DNA from: Pedobacter sp. Leaf194
Lineage (GTDB): Bacteria > Bacteroidota > Bacteroidia > Sphingobacteriales > Sphingobacteriaceae
Direction of reading: 5' to 3'
Assembly: GCF_001423945.1 (NCBI RefSeq)
Contig: NZ_LMPU01000005.1
Coordinates: 1 to 45,617 of the forward strand
Length of the DNA stretch: 45,617 nt
The stretch's first letter is position 1, and every line of letters begins with the position of its first letter. Of this stretch, positions 35,226 through 43,822 are shown piece after piece. A program made the position numbers and the translations under genes. Under the pieces are notes generated by a model, which saw only the letters and a program-made list of their open reading frames with translations, searched no databases and was not told the origin of the DNA.

Positions 35226-36455
35226 TTACAACGCTGGAATTATTTTCTTTAGACCTTCAAAGTGTTTCTGCGGATCGAACAAATCACCTGCATGTTTTTT
35301 AGCATTTGCGCCTAATTTATCAATTAATGTTTCATCATTGTACAAAACTTCTATTTTTTTAGATAGCTCGTCTTCATTACCGGCGCTAAAAAGCAAACCT
35401 GTTTCACTGTCGACCACCGTTTCTGGAATAGCACCAAGGTTAGATCCGATAACAGGTTTACCCAAAAGCATTGCTTCAACAATGGTAAAGCCTAAAACTT
35501 CATACCATTCTGAAGGGCAGATTAAAAAGGCAGATCTTTGAATGAAATCTAAAACTTCAGATTTGTTTCTTTTGCCTAAAAATGCAACATTAGTAAGCTT
35601 ATTTTGATTGGCAAACTGTTTTAATTCGTGCTCCTGTGTTCCATCACCGATGATTTTTAGAGCAATATCAGGAAGCGTCTGCATTGCTTTAAGTAATGTG
35701 TGTACACCCTTAATTTTTTCCAGTCGCCCTACAAACAATATAAACTTCTCTTCCGAAGCTGCAGACTGCAATTTTGGTAGTTTTCCGGTATTGTAGGGAT
35801 GATAAAGCTGATAAAGTTTTTCATTAAAAAAATTGAATTCCTTATATTTCTGATAGGAAAAAAAAGAGGGACAAATAAAATAATCAACATCTTTATAATA
35901 TCCCCTAATGTGGTGAATATAGTTCTCTGTGGCAGCCACGATGCTTGGCAAAAGGCTGTTTTTTTTGCATTTCTTTAACACCGCGTTGTAAAATCTGCCA
36001 CCCTTACAAGATTCGCAGATTGAATCATTACTAATAAAGGTGCTTTGCGGGCAAATTGCAGTGTAATCATGCAAAGTCCAGATAATAGGAATTTTCTTTT
36101 GCCTAAGAATTTTTATAATACTTGGTGTAATGTAATGGTGAATTAGATTTAGATGCGCCAGCTGAATATCGACATCGTTTAGCAATTCCTCCAAATGCTC
36201 TATTGCCTCGTTCGAATAAATACTTTTCGATAAAACCTTTAGTCCATCGCTAAAATTCTTTTTACGATTAAGTGCCTGGTAGTCAATTTTCGTAACAAAA
36301 TACTTTTGGTAGGCTGAAGGAAGGTTCCGTTCATCATCCATTGAAAAAGGGATAACATTATGCCCGTTGTCTTCATAAAGTTTCTTCACGTTTTCAATAT
36401 ATGTCCAATCTCCTCCGCTCGGAAACCAGGTCCAGTTTGCAACTAAAATATTCAT
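35226..36455 (-). CDS. Family 4 glycosyltransferase
   Basis: This 409-residue GT-B enzyme begins NILVANWTWFPSGGDWTYIENV and has a C-terminal GT4 domain with FILFVGRLEKIKGVHTLLKAM and SEWYEVLGFTIVEAMLLGKPVIGS, containing the EX7E motif that binds the nucleotide sugar. The segment ICPQSTFISNDSICESCKGG carries three Cys, as in several GT4 proteins of this build. ATG 36455 overlaps the methyltransferase stop by four bases (ATGA); longer forms would run into the upstream gene. It acts in system B repeat assembly; donor unknown. Confidence 0.92.
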   Translation of the reverse strand: MNILVANWTWFPSGGDWTYIENVKKLYEDNGHNVIPFSMDDERNLPSAYQKYFVTKIDYQALNRKKNFSDGLKVLSKSIYSNEAIEHLEELLNDVDIQLAHLNLIHHYITPSIIKILRQKKIPIIWTLHDYTAICPQSTFISNDSICESCKGGRFYNAVLKKCKKNSLLPSIVAATENYIHHIRGYYKDVDYFICPSFFSYQKYKEFNFFNEKLYQLYHPYNTGKLPKLQSAASEEKFILFVGRLEKIKGVHTLLKAMQTLPDIALKIIGDGTQEHELKQFANQNKLTNVAFLGKRNKSEVLDFIQRSAFLICPSEWYEVLGFTIVEAMLLGKPVIGSNLGAIPETVVDSETGLLFSAGNEDELSKKIEVLYNDETLIDKLGANAKKHAGDLFDPQKHFEGLKKIIPAL

Positions 36456-37387
36456 GGTTGCACCGTCTTTACAGCGTAACATCTAACAACACCACCTTGA
36501 TTACAAAGCGAGGCTAAAGATTCTAAAATGGTTGCTAAGGGAAGTACAACAAGCAAGCCCGTGAGCAAGCCCAAGCTTTTTTTGTTTTTTAAATCTGCTA
36601 TGAGAAAGCCTTTATAACCAAACCAGCTAAAAATCGTTTGCACCATTCCAACAATACCCAAATGTAGAGAGAAGTAGGATTCACGCTGAACAACACAGCC
36701 GCTATCTGCTATAACTTTTTTCAAAATGGCTGGGGTAAAATGACTGATGTGGCGTGGTACATCAAGGTGAAGCCATCTGTTACCTGCCCATTTTGATTGC
36801 CAGCTATTAAAATTCGGAACTTCAATCACCAGTGTCCCATTAAGTTTAAGATTGGCCGTTATCAGGTTATTAAGTAAGTTTTCTGAAAGATGGATATGTT
36901 CAAGAACGTGGAACATCGTTAGCACATCAAATTTTTCACCGAACACCATCCCTTGCTTATAATAATCGGAATTGATTTCCAGACCAAAGTGATCTTTTGC
37001 ATAACGAGCACGAGGAACGGAACTCTCTACACCTTTTACAGCGTATCCTTTTTCTCTAGCGAACTTGAGGAAAAGGCCTTTTCCGGAACCAAAATCAAGC
37101 AGCGTATTTGATGATGGATTAAGCTTTTTAATTTTATTAAGTACAAGGTTGTATTCAAGTTTTTGAATTTTAAAGAAAATACTTTCTTTAGTATCCTTAA
37201 CTGTATAATCCTTTTCGTCGTAATAAGCCGAAATATCTATATCATGGGTAAAATAAGTGTAAACGTGATTGCAGTTTTGACATTTCCTGATTTGATAGGT
37301 TTCGTTGGAATCTGTGACAACTTTAAAAACAATTGAATCTGACTTTGTTTCCTTATTTATACAGACAGGGCAGGTAATGTTAATCAT
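36452..37387 (-). CDS. Class I SAM-dependent methyltransferase with N-terminal zinc ribbon
   Basis: The 311-residue protein has two Cys pairs near the N terminus (Cys6-x-x-Cys9 and Cys36-x-x-Cys39) forming a likely zinc ribbon, then a class I methyltransferase fold with motif I LLDFGSGKGLFLKF (about 97-108), acidic Glu121 and DVLTMFHVLEHI. A hydrophobic stretch near the C terminus (LGLLTGLLVVLPLATILES) may associate with the membrane. ATG 37387 starts exactly before the first Cys pair; longer frames lack support. In system B it may methylate a sugar of the repeat or the chain end, or modify a precursor. Target unknown. Confidence 0.9.
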   Translation of the reverse strand: MINITCPVCINKETKSDSIVFKVVTDSNETYQIRKCQNCNHVYTYFTHDIDISAYYDEKDYTVKDTKESIFFKIQKLEYNLVLNKIKKLNPSSNTLLDFGSGKGLFLKFAREKGYAVKGVESSVPRARYAKDHFGLEINSDYYKQGMVFGEKFDVLTMFHVLEHIHLSENLLNNLITANLKLNGTLVIEVPNFNSWQSKWAGNRWLHLDVPRHISHFTPAILKKVIADSGCVVQRESYFSLHLGIVGMVQTIFSWFGYKGFLIADLKNKKSLGLLTGLLVVLPLATILESLASLCNQGGVVRCYAVKTVQP

Positions 37388-37445
37388 ATTGCAAAAATGA
37401 ACCTCTTTTAGAGATACATCGAGGGGCAAAGTTAATAAAATAATG

Positions 37446-38552
37446 CTAGCGGATTTTATCAAATTCCCTTAACAAGGATTGCGCCGTTTTCTCCCACGAG
37501 AATTGTCTTAATCGTTCTTTACCCTTTTTGATTAACTCTTGTCGCAATAATTCATCTTCCAGAACCATCTTTAGCTTAGCGGCAATATCTTGTATATCGT
37601 GCGGATTGAAAGTTAAAACTGCGTCGCCACCAATTTCAGGTAAACTCGTATTATTTGATACCAGTACAGGTAAATTATACTTGAAAGCTTCCAGCACAGG
37701 AATTCCAAAACCTTCGTTAAGTGAAGGGAATGCATAAACTGATGCATTGCGATATAGTGATGCTAAATCTTCATCAGCAAGGTAGCCTGTGAAAATGATG
37801 TCCTTTTCTAGCCCTGAATTGCTTACCGCCAACCGGATCTCATCGTGATCGTAACTAAATTTCTTCGTTTCAATTTTTCCTGCCAAAACCAACTTTACGT
37901 CTTCAAAGCCTTTATCTTTTAATATTTTGAAGGCGTTTATTAGCGATGGAATATTTTTCCTTTTATTTAACACACCTACATGTAGAATATACCTGCCCTC
38001 AATCAAGCGTTTATGTTCTTGATGCTGGTTTTTGAAAGACTTGGGCCCTTCGTAGATTACAGGCATTTTTGTTAGCGGGATATTTGAAAAGCGATGAATT
38101 TGCTGCCTTGCATAAATGCTAGGTGTTACAACTATTGGCGAACGCCTTGCAGCGGGCAATGCCGTCCACAAGGTGATTTTTAGCCATATCTTATTGAAGT
38201 GTTCCGGATTCTCGAAAAAGAAAGCATCATGAAAAACTGGAACCGTTTTATAACCGAGGTGAATATAGGGTGCTACGTTATCCGTACAGAAAACAATATC
38301 GACGCCTTTAAAGAACGCCTTAAGCGGAAGGCTGATTTGCTTCCAAAACTGATACCTGAAATGGCCAATAAGATTAAGCATCTTATTTTTTCCAACGTAA
38401 ACAGGTAAAAAATTATCTAGAAAAAAAAATTGATAATTTGGGTCGGTATTCGCTTTATAAACTTTGCATAGTTCTTCCAAATAGGTTTTTGTGCCTGTTT
38501 TGGCAACTTTTAAATCGCGGATATCAATACCTATTTTTAGTGGTTTATGCAT
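37446..38552 (-). CDS. Family 4 glycosyltransferase (mannosyltransferase-like)
   Basis: This 368-residue GT4 enzyme begins KIGIDIRDLKVAKTGTKTY, the Gly-rich acceptor start common in mannosyltransferase-like proteins, and shows YILHVGVLNKRKNIPSLINAF and FPSLNEGFGIPVLEAFKYN with the EX7E motif. It overlaps the system B polymerase gene by eight bases and is followed after 58 bases by the methyltransferase. It would add one residue of the system B repeat. A mannosyl donor is a family-level guess only. Confidence 0.9.
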   Translation of the reverse strand: MHKPLKIGIDIRDLKVAKTGTKTYLEELCKVYKANTDPNYQFFFLDNFLPVYVGKNKMLNLIGHFRYQFWKQISLPLKAFFKGVDIVFCTDNVAPYIHLGYKTVPVFHDAFFFENPEHFNKIWLKITLWTALPAARRSPIVVTPSIYARQQIHRFSNIPLTKMPVIYEGPKSFKNQHQEHKRLIEGRYILHVGVLNKRKNIPSLINAFKILKDKGFEDVKLVLAGKIETKKFSYDHDEIRLAVSNSGLEKDIIFTGYLADEDLASLYRNASVYAFPSLNEGFGIPVLEAFKYNLPVLVSNNTSLPEIGGDAVLTFNPHDIQDIAAKLKMVLEDELLRQELIKKGKERLRQFSWEKTAQSLLREFDKIR

Positions 38553-39951
38553 TTGGCGTTAATTCTATTTCCGGTTCTACTTTAACCTTAACTTTTGTTG
38601 AAATAACACTTACGAATAATCCGGATAGGAACCAAGTTAAATAGGAAATGTACGATGATGATTCGATCTCCGATGTCAATGCCGGAACTATGAAACCTAC
38701 CTTGATCATTAATATCGCTAAGCAAATCTTTTTTTCTTTTCCTTCCAGGTTATAAAACCATTTGAGACTTTCTTTAATGAAACATATGTAAATTATCAGA
38801 TATAACAGCAAGGCAATTACTCCGGCTTGAACCCCGATAATGATGAACTGGTTTTCTCCTCCGATGTTTTCTCCCAATGTTCCGCCAATACGGCCTGAAG
38901 AACCTAAACCTAAACCAAGTGGGTTTGCTACTATTGCCAGGGCACCCTGAATCCATTCTACCAAATGGCCAACACTGGATGGATTGCTGAAATTTAAGGT
39001 ATTAATTATAACCATTTGGATACCATCGTTTTGATCTTGCTCCTTAGTTAGCAGGTACACCACATAAATAACCACAATTGCTGCGCCTGCATGGATTGTG
39101 TTTGTAATGTATTTTCGTTTGGTAAATAATGAGTAGGCGTAAACTAAAATAAAGTAACTAATAAAGGCCGACCTGGAAAATGCAAAGATAATGCAGGTTA
39201 AGGTTGAGAGCAAGGCAATATAACCGAAGGAATCTATTTTAAGTTTGTATTGATTTGTTGTATATAAAGCTGCCAAAACAGATATTGCGATAATTGTTGA
39301 AGATGCAAACTCCAAAGGATTGGCAAAGAAACTCGCGAATCTTTTGTAGCCACCTTCAGATTCAAAAGTCCAGGTTAAACCATAATTACCGCTTGGCTCG
39401 AAATTAAATAGATAAAAGTTATAATCGGCATACCCGGTATTCGTTTGCAGGTGTTGGTTTGAAACAACTTCTGTTAACATCACAACGGTAGCAGCTATTG
39501 CAAGAAGCAGGATGTAATGAAAATATTTACTTACGTAAATCTCTTGCGGTTTAAAGAGGCGGCCACAAGCATAAACAATAACAAAAAAAGAAAGCGTTCT
39601 AAAGGCCATTAAGCGATCCACTAATCCCTGTTCCCCGATAGGTAGTATTGCATAAATTAAAGTGTAGGCAAAGAACGCGAGTATCAGGTAATCTAAATAA
39701 TGAAGCTTTATTTTTGTTCTGAGATTCCAGATGCTTATCCCGAGAATGAGGATAACAAAAATCTCTTTAAACGATTGTAGATAAACAATTAAACCCTTAA
39801 AGCCGAGCATAAAAGTTACCGAAAGTGTGGTTGTATAAATAGAAAGGCCAAAAATTAAAAACAGAACAAAGCCCTCTTTTTTGCCTTTTATTATATCCAG
39901 CAGCGCAAGGGCAAATGCAGACAGATAAACCAATGGAAAAATAATCATCAT
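38545..39951 (-). CDS. wzy: Polymerase/ligase-type membrane protein (Wzy-like), system B
   Basis: The 468-residue product has about 11-12 hydrophobic helices and a periplasmic loop in the C-terminal half (GLGLGSSGRIGGTLGENIGG region), as in O-antigen polymerases and ligases (Wzy_C/WaaL superfamily). As the only such protein in the minus-strand cluster it is most likely the system B polymerase. ATG 39951 overlaps the stop of the preceding GT2 gene (ATGA) and is preferred to a TTG at 39957. The 3' end overlaps the GT4 gene by eight bases. Confidence 0.82.
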   Translation of the reverse strand: MMIIFPLVYLSAFALALLDIIKGKKEGFVLFLIFGLSIYTTTLSVTFMLGFKGLIVYLQSFKEIFVILILGISIWNLRTKIKLHYLDYLILAFFAYTLIYAILPIGEQGLVDRLMAFRTLSFFVIVYACGRLFKPQEIYVSKYFHYILLLAIAATVVMLTEVVSNQHLQTNTGYADYNFYLFNFEPSGNYGLTWTFESEGGYKRFASFFANPLEFASSTIIAISVLAALYTTNQYKLKIDSFGYIALLSTLTCIIFAFSRSAFISYFILVYAYSLFTKRKYITNTIHAGAAIVVIYVVYLLTKEQDQNDGIQMVIINTLNFSNPSSVGHLVEWIQGALAIVANPLGLGLGSSGRIGGTLGENIGGENQFIIIGVQAGVIALLLYLIIYICFIKESLKWFYNLEGKEKKICLAILMIKVGFIVPALTSEIESSSYISYLTWFLSGLFVSVISTKVKVKVEPEIELTPNA

Positions 39952-40868
39952 AGCCAAATGCTGCTTTTTGGAGTAAATAATCCTTCCCGAATAGCCTGAA
40001 CCAGATAAGCGGCTTTTTTCCTTCTATTTCTCAACATAAAATAGCACAATACCATGCTATAGTAAATTGAATTATTGATAAACATCATTACGAAAAAAAA
40101 CGGATTTGCATACTTACGCAAAAACCAGATTTTGTTTCTATTCACATAATAATGAATTATCGGACTTAGAGTCCCTTCGGTATTTTTGCTTCTTTGTTTG
40201 CCTGACACGCCTGCTTCATGATAAACTTTGGTTGTTGGCAGGTAGTGTAATTCTCCACATTGTTCTCTTAGCCGAAACGATAATTCAACATCTTCGTAAT
40301 AAAGGAAAAATTTTTCGTTTAATAAGCCAATTTCTTTTAACGCACTGTTTCTTATCAGAAAACAGCAACCAGTAAGCCAATCTACTTTTTCAGGCGTTTT
40401 TAGTGCTTGCCGGCTTTTACTGTTTTTAGAATAGGTAAATCCAAAGTATGGATTAAAAAATGAGCCCCCGTTCCATAATTGCTCTTTATTATTGAGGTAG
40501 TATATGGCAGGTTGTACAGCTACCGCATTTGCGTTGGCATTTAAGTGCGCAGTTAGCGGCGTTAAAAAATCTTCGTCAACCTCAGTATCGTTATTTAACA
40601 ATAAAGAAAATGTGTAGTTATGCTCGATACTAAATTTCAGTGCTGTATTATTACCTCCAGCAAATCCAAGGTTTGCTTTGTTGTCTATGTAAATGTGTTG
40701 CGGAAATTTAGATTTTAAGATCGAAAGAGAATCATCTGTTGAACCATTGTCTGCGATGATTAAATCGTAATCTTCCGAATTACAATTTTTAATTATCGAT
40801 TCGATACAATTTGCGGTATGCGTTGGTGTATTCCAGTTCAGCAATATAATGGCAACCTGTTTAGACAT
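39948..40868 (-). CDS. Family 2 glycosyltransferase (rhamnosyltransferase-like)
   Basis: This 306-residue GT2 enzyme has the signature VAIILLNWN, IIADNGSTDDS (Asp40), NKANLGFAGGNN and LLLNNDTEVDEDFL (metal-binding Asn93-Asp94-Thr), followed by WLTGCCFLIR and FFLYYEDVELSFRLRE, the pattern of WbbL-type rhamnosyltransferases. A C-terminal hydrophobic segment (PFFFVMMFINNSIYYSMVLCYFML) is likely membrane-attached. ATG 40868 overlaps the flippase stop by eight bases; longer starts enter the flippase gene. It may add rhamnose in system B, but this is only a family-level expectation. Confidence 0.92.
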   Translation of the reverse strand: MSKQVAIILLNWNTPTHTANCIESIIKNCNSEDYDLIIADNGSTDDSLSILKSKFPQHIYIDNKANLGFAGGNNTALKFSIEHNYTFSLLLNNDTEVDEDFLTPLTAHLNANANAVAVQPAIYYLNNKEQLWNGGSFFNPYFGFTYSKNSKSRQALKTPEKVDWLTGCCFLIRNSALKEIGLLNEKFFLYYEDVELSFRLREQCGELHYLPTTKVYHEAGVSGKQRSKNTEGTLSPIIHYYVNRNKIWFLRKYANPFFFVMMFINNSIYYSMVLCYFMLRNRRKKAAYLVQAIREGLFTPKSSIWL

Positions 40869-42123
40869 GCTTTTCTGATGATTTTTTGATAACATATTCA
40901 TACATCAACAGTGCGCTACCTTCCACAATAACGGCATAAAAGCCAAACCATTGCTGCAATTGCTGATTGACCAATAGCCACGCAGCAAGCGAAGATATTA
41001 CCAATAAAATCAGCGCAATCCGGAAAATGGAAAGAGTATCGTTTTTAAGTAACAAATCAAGCACGTTTAAAACGTTTAACGCAGCAATTGTGGGCACAAA
41101 AGCCATTATCCTTAAGAAATCAATAGCAGTTTGATTTTGTTCGCCAGATAATAATTGAATCACAAAACCAGGCAAAATAAATAAGCCCAGCGATAAAAGA
41201 AAGAATGCAGCGGCTATGATTTTCTTCATCTTATTTTTATACGCAATCCATGTTTGTGGGCCGTCTTTAAACAATTGTGCCGCATTTGGATATATCGCGT
41301 TAGACACCGAAATAATTAGGATGCGAGAGGAACCAACCACCTTGTCGCAAAGTGAATATGCGCCTAGCCAGGTCGGGTTGCCCCACTTTGCTAAAGCAAA
41401 AATCATTAGCGATTGCTGCAAATGAACAGAGATGTTATTGATGGTTAGGAAAAAGTTGTCTTTTGTTATTTTAGACAGTTCAGTTTTTTGTGGCCGTGTA
41501 AAAGAGAGTTTATATTTTTTAAATACATACACGAGCAATGTGCCAAATGTTGCAACGCTGGCCATGCCCATAATAAAGTTAACCCATTCAGAATCTTGTG
41601 GTCCTTTAATAAATAAAATGATTAGCGCTATGATAAGCACTTTCGATATGAGGTTGGCAATATTATAGAGCTTAAGCTTTTCAATTCCGAGGTAAAAAAA
41701 TAATGGGTTTAAAACCTCGGCTAAAACGAGTGGAATAGATAAAACGATGTAAGTATAGTATCGGATATTAGCCCAGAATAAGATAAAAACAAAAATAGAA
41801 TAGGCAAAAAAAATGAGAATCCTAATCCAGAGGGTGTTGTTTAATACAATATTTAAAGCTTTTGGGTTATTACTGTTTGTAGCTACATCCCTTATACCAG
41901 ATTGATTTGTTCCGTAATTTATAATGATACCGGAAAGACCTGAAAAAGTGTTTGCAAGCATAACCATACCCAAATCGTTGATGCCAATTATCCGCGTTAT
42001 GATTGGATACATGAGCAGGAGTAGCAGCATATTAGAAATCTGAATACTACTCAGATTTAAAAAATTGGATACTATTTTAGTCTCTCTTAAATTACTTACA
42101 AAACTTGTTAAAATTTGTTTCAA
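40861..42123 (-). CDS. wzx: Wzx-type flippase, system B
   Basis: This MOP-superfamily membrane protein of about 420 residues has 12 or so helices, with IQISNMLLLLLMYPIITRIIG, FSGLSGIIINYGTNQSGIRDVA and LGAYSLCDKVVGSSRILIISV as typical Wzx blocks. It would flip the system B repeat unit. No ATG precedes the first helix; TTG codons at 42147 and 42123 are the only sensible starts. A minus-strand -7 box (TAAATTTG, 42145-42152) overlaps the first one, so TTG 42123 is favoured, with low certainty. It is the first gene of the minus-strand train and is divergent from the WcaJ-like gene. It shares little with the system A flippase and belongs to a different Wzx branch. Confidence 0.88.
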   Translation of the reverse strand: MKQILTSFVSNLRETKIVSNFLNLSSIQISNMLLLLLMYPIITRIIGINDLGMVMLANTFSGLSGIIINYGTNQSGIRDVATNSNNPKALNIVLNNTLWIRILIFFAYSIFVFILFWANIRYYTYIVLSIPLVLAEVLNPLFFYLGIEKLKLYNIANLISKVLIIALIILFIKGPQDSEWVNFIMGMASVATFGTLLVYVFKKYKLSFTRPQKTELSKITKDNFFLTINNISVHLQQSLMIFALAKWGNPTWLGAYSLCDKVVGSSRILIISVSNAIYPNAAQLFKDGPQTWIAYKNKMKKIIAAAFFLLSLGLFILPGFVIQLLSGEQNQTAIDFLRIMAFVPTIAALNVLNVLDLLLKNDTLSIFRIALILLVISSLAAWLLVNQQLQQWFGFYAVIVEGSALLMYEYVIKKSSEKHV

Positions 42124-42144
42124 AACTATCAGGCAGCTGTTTGG

Positions 42145-42152
42145 CAAATTTA
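42145..42152 (-). promoter_or_regulatory. Candidate -7 element for the system B operon
   Basis: TAAATTTG on the minus strand fits TAnnTTTG and lies about 22 bases before the TTG at 42123. A TTG at 42169-42167 is a possible -33 core but only 14 bases away. Confidence 0.35.
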
Positions 42153-42300
42153 TAATAAATAAAATACAATCAGGCCATTTAATCGTTTTTAGGAAAGGGA
42201 ATGAATTGGCTTGTTTTTTGTTCTAGCATTCGCGGCCGACTTATACACGCGAAGGTTTTATTTTTAACAAGCAAATTATCCGTATTCTAAGCAAGCTGGC

Positions 42301-42308
42301 TATATTTG
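42301..42308 (+). promoter_or_regulatory. Candidate -7 element for the WcaJ-like gene
   Basis: TATATTTG followed by GCA fits TAnnTTTG exactly and lies 19 bases before the ATG at 42328. Together with the minus-strand box at 42145-42152 it makes the 42124-42327 gap a divergent promoter region of system B. Confidence 0.5.
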
Positions 42309-42327
42309 GCAAAATTTTACCCAATTA

Positions 42328-43719
42328 ATGATTGAAAGTAACAGTACTTATTTTAAGACAATAAGTATTTTAATAGATCTTCTTCTAGTAAACCTTTCTG
42401 GTTACCTCGGCTATATAATCGCTTATGGTACATTTGGGATGTCTGACGGGCGTGGAATAAATTTCATACACATCCTGCTTATCAATTTTGTTTGGTTTAA
42501 CGTTACCCAGATTACAAAGCTATATCAGGATATGTTTGTGAAGGATGCAATTCCCACAATCAGGCAATCGCTTTGGAGCTTAATGTTCTTTGGCATAATC
42601 ATATTTTTACTGGTGGTTTACCTTAAAGATTTTAGCGTATCCTATCGTTTATTAATTTACACCGGCATTCTCTTCGCTCCATTATTTTTAACAGGAAAAG
42701 TCGTTTTCTTATTGCTACGTCGTTCCAGCAGAGCGAAACTCATCAATTATAAGAAAGTAGTTATAGTTGGCGCCGGCCCGTTGGGATTGGATTTGAAAAA
42801 TCATCTGGAGAAAAACACCCATTTAGGCTATAAGGTAATTGGTTTTTTTGATGATGACCCTGTTAAATTAACCCAAAACCATGTACTTGGCAGAGTAGAC
42901 GAGTGTATTGATTACGTTAAAAACACAACAATTTACGAAATTTATTGCGCATTACCAGATAGAGCATTATCTAAAATTGATGTGCTCATGCGCCAGGCCG
43001 ACAAGTCGATGATTCGTTTTAAACTTGTGCCAGATGTAAAAGATTATTTCAAAAAGAATGTAATGGTACAGTTATATGGCCATTTGCCTGTTTTAAGCCC
43101 AAGAACAGAACCATTGGAAATCTTCAGCAATCAGGTTATGAAAAGGATTTTCGATGTCTTATTCTCGGCGGTCATCATTGTTTTTATCATGAGCTGGTTA
43201 CTGCCAATAGTGGCAATTCTGATAAAAATTGATTCCAAGGGTCCTGTATTTTTTAAACAACTCCGTTCCGGAAAAGATAACAGGTCTTTTTATTGCCTGA
43301 AATTTAGGAGCATGTATGTAAATCGCGAAGCTGATACAAAACAAGCCAGCCCGAAGGATGAACGCGTAACCAAATTTGGTGCCTTTATGCGAAGGAAGAG
43401 CATTGATGAAATGCCACAATTTTTTAATGTGCTGCTGGGAGAAATGTCTGTTGTTGGTCCGCGGCCGCACATGTTACAGCATACCGCCGAATACTCTGCC
43501 CTGATAGATCAGTTTATGGTCAGGCATTTTCTTTTACCTGGAATAACGGGCTGGGCTCAGGTAAATGGTTTCAGAGGTGAAACCAAGGAAGATGGTTCTA
43601 TGGAAGAGCGTGTCAAGGCTGACATCTGGTATCTGGAAAACTGGTCGTTGTTGCTGGATTTAAAAATAACCTTTTTAACGATTTGGCAGGTTTTGGCCGG
43701 ACATACAAAGGCTCATTAA
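42328..43719 (+). CDS. wcaJ: Undecaprenyl-phosphate sugar phosphotransferase, WcaJ-like, system B
   Basis: This polyisoprenyl-phosphate hexose-1-phosphate transferase would start the system B repeat, typically with glucose-1-phosphate. The 463 residues have four membrane helices in the first 130, a Rossmann-like CoA-binding domain (VVIVGAGPLGLDL near 144-156), a fifth membrane segment (about 275-298) and a catalytic domain with LKFRSMY, Asp360-Glu361 (KSIDEMPQFFNVLL) and VVGPRPHMLQHT. The long multi-helix form differs from the PglC-like enzyme of system A and suggests a different first sugar. The ATG follows a TATATTTG box. Glucose as substrate is a family expectation; galactose cannot be excluded. 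Confidence 0.92.
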   Translation: MIESNSTYFKTISILIDLLLVNLSGYLGYIIAYGTFGMSDGRGINFIHILLINFVWFNVTQITKLYQDMFVKDAIPTIRQSLWSLMFFGIIIFLLVVYLKDFSVSYRLLIYTGILFAPLFLTGKVVFLLLRRSSRAKLINYKKVVIVGAGPLGLDLKNHLEKNTHLGYKVIGFFDDDPVKLTQNHVLGRVDECIDYVKNTTIYEIYCALPDRALSKIDVLMRQADKSMIRFKLVPDVKDYFKKNVMVQLYGHLPVLSPRTEPLEIFSNQVMKRIFDVLFSAVIIVFIMSWLLPIVAILIKIDSKGPVFFKQLRSGKDNRSFYCLKFRSMYVNREADTKQASPKDERVTKFGAFMRRKSIDEMPQFFNVLLGEMSVVGPRPHMLQHTAEYSALIDQFMVRHFLLPGITGWAQVNGFRGETKEDGSMEERVKADIWYLENWSLLLDLKITFLTIWQVLAGHTKAH

Positions 43720-43822
43720 CATCAAAAACAGACAACTATTTATAAGAATCTATAATAAAATCAATCAACCGGAATAATTTTCCGTCCTTTGCTCAATTAT
43801 TTCAAATGTGAAAAATATGGTT

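Noticed and set aside
43770..43784. Small palindrome CGGAA-TAATT-TTCCG after the WcaJ-like gene as a terminator
   Set aside because: Only five base pairs and not followed by a clear T run; more likely chance within an AT-rich leader.
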